NCBI GenBank assembly: GCA_022779305.1
Contig: JALFSW010000051.1
Coordinates: forward strand, 1 to 38,929
Length of the DNA stretch: 38,929 nucleotides
Direction: 5' to 3'
DNA from: Prevotella sp.
Lineage (GTDB): Bacteria > Bacteroidota > Bacteroidia > Bacteroidales > Bacteroidaceae
How positions within the stretch are numbered: the first letter of the stretch is position 1; each line of letters starts with the position of its first letter. This document shows, in pieces, positions 35,519-38,929 of the stretch. The notes below the pieces were generated by a model that made no database searches, was not told where the DNA came from, and saw only the letters and a program-made list of their open reading frames with translations. The translations under genes and the position numbers were made by a program.

Positions 35519-35749
35519 TTATTTTTTGATTTTATTAAGTTTACAAGCAAGTGAATTATATACTTTTGCGAACTTTTTATACTGCTCTTTATCTTGTAAA
35601 GACGACGTGAATTTATGAGCTACCTGTTTCTTTTTCAAATCCCAAATAATTCTGGCTTTATCTACTCCGTTCACGAAAAAAATATGAGGATATTTGCGCC
35701 ACTGAATTAACGTTCCATCTTCTATCAATGATACTATTTCAACAGGCAA
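35519..35749 (-). CDS. Hypothetical protein with WRKYPHIFFV motif
   Basis: 76 residues. The first usable start after the upstream in-frame stop is TTG at 35749; no ATG is available in the right place, so the exact start is uncertain. Motifs: D-G-T-L-I-Q-W-R-K-Y-P-H-I-F-F-V-N-G-V-D-K-A and a basic C-terminal helix (K-F-A-K-V-Y-N-S-L-A-C-K-L-N-K-I). I recognise it as a small protein of Bacteroidota phages with no known role. Confidence 0.62.
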   Translation of the reverse strand: MPVEIVSLIEDGTLIQWRKYPHIFFVNGVDKARIIWDLKKKQVAHKFTSSLQDKEQYKKFAKVYNSLACKLNKIKK

Positions 35750-35770
35750 TAAGGAGGTTATATGTTCTAC

Positions 35771-35792
35771 ACTTTTATCTTACTTTTATCTT
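35771..35792. repeat. 11-bp tandem duplication
   Basis: ACTTTTATCTT occurs twice back to back (35771-35781 and 35782-35792). It covers the last codons and stop of the 35775-36050 gene. Removing one copy would end that protein one residue earlier, so it is probably a slippage duplication with little effect. Confidence 0.8.
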
Positions 35793-36050
35793 ACTTTCCT
35801 CTCTATTAATCGCATTTTCGGTTTTCTTAATCTCCTTTTGCAGGTTGTTTAAGGCATAGTTTTGCTTATTCCACCTGCTTATAGTAGCCCGACCATATCG
35901 CTTATCATTCAATGGCTGTCCGTTCGCACTTCCCACGGTAGTGTGGAATGTGCCAGAGATTGCGTGCAGCGTCTTTATGTCTTCTTTGCTTAGCTCTGCC
36001 TTTACTTGACAATAGGCAGTAGCGGGTATATTCTGTCTGAATGCGTTCAT
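35775..36050 (-). CDS. Hypothetical small protein
   Basis: 91 residues, mostly hydrophilic. N-terminal half includes K-A-E-L-S-K-E-D-I-K-T-L and a Gly/Thr/Asn segment; the C-terminal half is a helical Lys/Glu/Asn stretch (N-L-Q-K-E-I-K-K-T-E-N-A-I). No domain recognised. It lies in the accessory operon, 19 bases after the next gene upstream. Confidence 0.6.
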   Translation of the reverse strand: MNAFRQNIPATAYCQVKAELSKEDIKTLHAISGTFHTTVGSANGQPLNDKRYGRATISRWNKQNYALNNLQKEIKKTENAINREESKIKVR

Positions 36051-36069
36051 TTTGGCTGGTTGTTTAATC

Positions 36070-36357
36070 TCATTTTTCGTTTTCTGCGATATACTCTATC
36101 TCAAACTCGGACTTCGGTATGCGGCAGGATATGTCTCTTGTTGTGTAGTTTTCAAACTCGTGAAAATATGGAGCATATTCCTTGTAGATCCTTGAATATT
36201 TGTTGATGTCAATCCAAATATAATCCATGCCACGATTTTGAATCAAAGGGTTTTGCTTTGTTAGATATACTTTGCCATGCTTGGAGAGGTTGCTCCCTCC
36301 ACTACTGGGCTGGTAATATAGCCCAGTAGGTATATGCTTAATTCGGTATGCTTTCAT
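36070..36357 (-). CDS. Conserved small phage protein (MKAYRIKHIPTGLYY type)
   Basis: 95 residues. The start MKAYRIKHIPTGLYYQP and the following N-L-S-K-H-G-K-V-Y-L-T-K form a beta-rich opening that I recognise from many Bacteroidota phages and mobile elements, without known function. The C-terminal part ends I-P-K-S-E-F-E-I-E-Y-I-A-E-N. Ten bases separate it from the 55-residue gene upstream. Confidence 0.72.
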   Translation of the reverse strand: MKAYRIKHIPTGLYYQPSSGGSNLSKHGKVYLTKQNPLIQNRGMDYIWIDINKYSRIYKEYAPYFHEFENYTTRDISCRIPKSEFEIEYIAENEK

Positions 36358-36367
36358 ATGTTGTAAT

Positions 36368-36535
36368 TTAGCTAAACGTTAAATGCCAACGCTTTCCTTT
36401 GAGGTTCGGAAAATGTTTTAAGATTTCATCTTGCAATTCTTCTTCTGAGAAATATGGTATTCTGTCACTATACATAATATTCCCGATGTATTTATTTTCG
36501 CGGTATACATGTATTGTTTTCTTTATCATTGTCAT
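36368..36535 (-). CDS. 55-residue hypothetical protein
   Basis: Frame from ATG 36535 to TAA 36368-36370: MTMIKKTIHVYRENKYIGNI at the start and K-G-K-R-W-H-L-T-F-S at the end. A second ATG at 36529 is possible. It is tightly packed between the YopX gene (4 bases upstream) and the 36070-36357 gene, all on the same strand, which supports it being real. The I-H-V-Y-R-E-N-x-Y-x-G-N-I pattern is known to me from other Bacteroidota mobile elements. Function unknown. Confidence 0.65.
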   Translation of the reverse strand: MTMIKKTIHVYRENKYIGNIMYSDRIPYFSEEELQDEILKHFPNLKGKRWHLTFS

Positions 36536-36539
36536 AATC

Positions 36540-36974
36540 TTATCCTTTCATTAGTTCGGGATTATCGTGGATGTTACCAATTATCTCCCCATTTAAGATG
36601 CTGTCATCTATCGCGCAAATATAGCCATCAGCACGTCTGAAACACCAGCCGTAAGTTGTATAGACATCGGTAATCATTCTACCATATTCTCGATGCTTAC
36701 ACTTTTCTTCCGCTCTGCCAAACACAACTTGACCTATATTTCCATGAGGGGTTTTGAGAATATCCCCCTCGTAAACCTCTTTACCGTTCTTATCTTTTAG
36801 CCCAGTATACTGCCCGATAGTGGAGTGGGCTACAAGGAAGTCATCTGGTGTTACAAATGGATTTTGAATTTCATCTTTAACGATAAACGATTTGCCACGA
36901 TTTACGAAGTAATATCCGTGTAACCATCTTTGATTTTTGGCGTTCCAGCCTCTGAATTTAATTTCTCTGTTCAT
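36540..36974 (-). CDS. YopX-family protein
   Basis: 144 residues. The start R-E-I-K-F-R-G-W-N, the middle I-G-Q-Y-T-G-L-K-D-K-N-G-K-E-V-Y-E-G-D-I and the end I-I-G-N-I-H-D-N-P-E-L are the three conserved blocks of the YopX family, common in phages of many hosts; biochemical role unknown. The family is usually about this length, so the gene is intact. Its ATG overlaps the stop of the preceding gene (36971-36974). Confidence 0.92.
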   Translation of the reverse strand: MNREIKFRGWNAKNQRWLHGYYFVNRGKSFIVKDEIQNPFVTPDDFLVAHSTIGQYTGLKDKNGKEVYEGDILKTPHGNIGQVVFGRAEEKCKHREYGRMITDVYTTYGWCFRRADGYICAIDDSILNGEIIGNIHDNPELMKG

Positions 36975-37372
36975 AATCCTAATACTTTTTTAATTTTGTT
37001 TTTATACATTTCATTTGCATATTCCTTTGCTTCCTCAACACTCTTAAATCCCCATTTTGAATCTTCATCGAGAAAATACAATTCAATATCTTTAGGCTGA
37101 TACCGTTGGCGAATGAGGAAATCCCCTAATGGTTTATGTGCCAGACACACATCCAAGTATGTTCCATATCGTCCATATATGCCCAATTCTTCCCAATTCA
37201 ATTTAGAAGCACTTTCTATCACGCTCTTCCGTCCAGCCTCAAATGCACGATTTTCGATTTTATCACACATCAGCAATATCTGGTGGTTAGCCATTTCGCT
37301 CGTACCGTATTGTGCGTGGATTTCCTCGCACCTTTTCTGCACATTAAAAGTTTCTGTTGGTTTTGTTTTCAT
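36971..37372 (-). CDS. Hypothetical protein upstream of YopX
   Basis: 133 residues, helical and charged at both ends, with E-E-L-G-I-Y-G-R-Y-G-T-Y-L-D-V-C-L in the middle and D-S-K-W-G-F-K-S-V-E-E-A-K-E-Y-A near the end. No domain recognised. It is the first gene after a region with repeated TGTACA sites (37394-37463) and is coupled to the YopX gene by ATGA. Confidence 0.68.
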   Translation of the reverse strand: MKTKPTETFNVQKRCEEIHAQYGTSEMANHQILLMCDKIENRAFEAGRKSVIESASKLNWEELGIYGRYGTYLDVCLAHKPLGDFLIRQRYQPKDIELYFLDEDSKWGFKSVEEAKEYANEMYKNKIKKVLGL

Positions 37373-37393
37373 TTTTCTTTATTTCTCGTTATA

Positions 37394-37463
37394 TGTTCAT
37401 TTATGTACAAATACATAATTTTTTGTTCATTTTGCGTCAAATACAATGTACATTTATGTACAA
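37394..37463. promoter_or_regulatory. Repeated palindromic TGTACA operator-like sites
   Basis: TGTACATTTATGTACAA (37447-37463) and TGTTCATTTATGTACAA (37394-37410) differ at one base. A third partial copy TGTTCATTTT lies at 37424-37433. The first is a perfect inverted repeat of TGTACA around a 4-base spacer. They fill the 92-base gap between the 48-residue gene and the 36971-37372 gene and could bind a dimeric regulator of the accessory operon. No confident TAnnTTTG box is seen here, only TGTATTTG variants. Confidence 0.5.
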
Positions 37464-37464
37464 T

Positions 37465-37611
37465 TTATGCATTGGTGACATCATCGGTATTACCATACCA
37501 CTGCAATAACTCATATCTGAATTGCTTCAAATCGTTCAACTGCTTGTATAGGTCTTTGAGGCGGTTCACCTTGATAACCTTAAATCTTATGTATTTGAAA
37601 TCTTCTGCCAT
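37465..37611 (-). CDS. 48-residue hypothetical protein
   Basis: ATG 37611 to TAA 37465-37467. The product starts MAEDFKYIRFKVIKVNRLKD and is mostly one charged helix (L-Y-K-Q-L-N-D-L-K-Q-F). It begins 6 bases after the methyltransferase stop on the same strand, and its stop adjoins the TGTACA repeats. No known function; the packing supports a real gene. Confidence 0.55.
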   Translation of the reverse strand: MAEDFKYIRFKVIKVNRLKDLYKQLNDLKQFRYELLQWYGNTDDVTNA

Positions 37612-37617
37612 ATTGTT

Positions 37618-38929
37618 TTACTTTTTAAGATGATCGGGTAAAAACGAAAGTATATGTTTTATAATCTCAACCGTCCAACCATTGCCCAACATACGGTATT
37701 GTTGTGTTTCTGATACTTCCCATTTATACCACTCTGGTATAGTTTGCAGTCGGGCGCACTCTGTCGGCGTTAATCGCCTGACTTGCGGCCCCTCCACTAA
37801 GGCGTTAATCGTCTGCCCTTCGTGTCCGTTCATCAAAGCCGGGCTTTTGCCATCAGCTGCATAAACTCGGTTTTGTTGGTATGGCTGTTTGCCTCCACTT
37901 TCACGGCTTGGGTTTATCTGCTTGATTCCGTCTTTTGGTTTGCGCACTAATAAATTATTTTGTTGCCACGAATTAGCCGATAACGTAGGCGATTTGTCGG
38001 CAAAACAACCGCCCTTGTTAAAGCCACGTGGTCTCTGCATTATCAAGTTATCTTTGCTGACAGTAGTAAGACAATTCGTTTTGCCATCGTTTGGGCTTGC
38101 CTCAAAGTGCTGTGGCTCGCCTCGGTACGCTCTACCTCTTTGGGCTACACAAATTAAGTCTTTCACACTACGTCCCCCCACTGTTAATGTACACATTTTG
38201 TCTGTTTCCTTGTGGAAAATAGCCTTAAAGCCGTTGCCGTTTTCCCTCTGTCGTTTGTTGTAGACGAACAACTTCTGCACATATTCATCAGACAAATAGT
38301 ATTTATCATCTACGTTTTCGTCTATGATGTCTTTAATAAATATCTTTCTGTCTTTGGGCGGTGGTATTGCGCTATGTGGTGGACCGAATAAATCATACTG
38401 CGCTGTTTTAATGTTTGTCCAATAGATACGCTTACGTACTTGTGCCGATACCAAAGCACTATTTATATGAACACCTACGATACCCAAAGCCCCATTAATA
38501 ACCGCCTCCCATCGCTTGCCCATTTCAACATTTTCAAGCATAAATAAGATGTTTGTGTTTGTCTCTCGTAGCTCGTTAAGTATTCTGACGTACTCCCAAA
38601 ATAAGTAACTTTGCCCTTCAAACTCAAAGCCCTGTTGTTTTAATTCCAGATACCTTGTTAAGGTCTCGATTTGTTCTTTGCTTTTGGTACTCATTCCTGC
38701 ACGTTTTCCAGCAAAACTAAAACACTGGCATGGGCTTCCACCTATTAGCAAATCAATTTTACCCAAACTTTTAGCGTCCACATTTCGTACATCACCCAAC
38801 TGCACCGTATCGGGAAAATTCGCCATCGTGTTTTGGATTGCAAACTTATCTATTTCGCTTGCATAGTATTTGTCAATTGTTACGCCCAATTCCCTTAATG
38901 CAATTTGTCCGCAACTCATACCATCGAAT
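37618..38929 (-). CDS. DNA (cytosine-5) methyltransferase, 5' end outside the window
   Basis: The visible frame runs off the right edge: before the first Met at 38919 the codons read F-D-G, so motif I is F-D-G-M-S-C-G and the true start lies beyond 38929. Other motifs: IV, G-G-S-P-C-Q-C-F-S with catalytic Cys (residue 64 from the visible Met); VI, E-N-V; VIII, Q-V-R-K-R-I-Y-W; a long variable target-recognition region (about 190-370); IX/X, R-R-L-T-P-T-E-C-A-R-L-Q and L-G-N-G-W-T-V. All catalytic parts are present. It transfers a methyl group to C5 of cytosine; in a phage this would protect the DNA from host restriction. No matching endonuclease gene is seen. Confidence 0.95.
   Translation of the reverse strand, partial: FDGMSCGQIALRELGVTIDKYYASEIDKFAIQNTMANFPDTVQLGDVRNVDAKSLGKIDLLIGGSPCQCFSFAGKRAGMSTKSKEQIETLTRYLELKQQGFEFEGQSYLFWEYVRILNELRETNTNILFMLENVEMGKRWEAVINGALGIVGVHINSALVSAQVRKRIYWTNIKTAQYDLFGPPHSAIPPPKDRKIFIKDIIDENVDDKYYLSDEYVQKLFVYNKRQRENGNGFKAIFHKETDKMCTLTVGGRSVKDLICVAQRGRAYRGEPQHFEASPNDGKTNCLTTVSKDNLIMQRPRGFNKGGCFADKSPTLSANSWQQNNLLVRKPKDGIKQINPSRESGGKQPYQQNRVYAADGKSPALMNGHEGQTINALVEGPQVRRLTPTECARLQTIPEWYKWEVSETQQYRMLGNGWTVEIIKHILSFLPDHLKK

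Noticed and set aside
35745..35810. AAGGAGG followed by ATG on the plus strand (15-codon ORF)
   Set aside because: A perfect Shine-Dalgarno look-alike, but the host does not rely on such sites, the ORF is tiny and it is antisense to the accessory operon.
1..38929. Window ends as a circular junction
   Set aside because: Joining the ends would give Leu before F-D-G of the methyltransferase, which fits, but upstream codons would be the repeat array and then a stop, with no start codon. So the join is not a natural gene start.
1..38929. tRNA genes, CRISPR arrays, insertion sequences, integrase or attachment sites
   Set aside because: None seen by eye: no tRNA-like arm patterns, no spaced repeats with unique spacers, no transposase or recombinase motifs. 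The only arrays are the short tandem repeats listed.

Overview
The window looks like a large part of the genome of a short-tailed (podovirus-like) phage or prophage of a Bacteroidota host, most likely Bacteroidales. Three things support the host call. Start codons are preceded by A/T-rich DNA rather than Shine-Dalgarno sites. Copies of the TAnnTTTG promoter box, usually read TATCTTTGCA, sit in front of several transcription units. The small accessory proteins are of types I associate with Bacteroides/Prevotella phages. The podovirus call rests on a P22-like portal, a large terminase, a scaffold and capsid pair, a head-tail adaptor and a large beta-rich tail hub, with no tape measure, sheath or tail tube gene. 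No integrase, repressor or DNA polymerase is visible. All homology statements are from recognition of motifs, not from searches.

Left part (1-17089): an 11-bp tandem repeat array starts at the window edge. It is followed by a terminator and a small minus-strand gene (309-611, possibly a small-terminase-like protein). A divergent promoter region then opens a plus-strand block of three genes: two small coiled-coil proteins and one 4,896-residue protein. Their order and properties recall the T7 internal-core genes 14-15-16. The giant protein, roughly 540 kDa, strings together a ParB-like domain, an RNase-like domain, an inorganic-pyrophosphatase-like domain, two zinc-protease motifs, LPD3-like, MuF_C-like and LPD38-like regions. 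I read it as an ejected polyvalent protein that carries effectors into the host. A 90-codon gene-like reading frame is embedded in its least conserved linker.

Middle part (17225-31527): portal, large terminase, one opposing minus-strand gene, then scaffold, a 54-residue protein that resembles the capsid N-terminus, major capsid protein and a terminator. After that come a head-decoration-type protein, a head-tail adaptor, three appendage/fibre proteins, a holin, an amidase endolysin, a candidate one-piece spanin, and three tandem paralogues that share a W-[FM]-S-I-T motif. A bidirectional terminator hairpin closes the block.

Right part (31607-38929, all minus strand): a 918-residue tail hub or nozzle-like protein with its own promoter, then small accessory genes (an HExxH membrane protein, a zinc-ribbon protein that appears frameshifted, several hypothetical proteins, a YopX-family protein). 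A DNA cytosine-5 methyltransferase runs off the right edge. A palindromic TGTACA repeat lies inside this operon. Several genes are linked by ATGA or one-base overlaps, and four small proteins (38-55 residues) are described here that are easily missed by length cut-offs.
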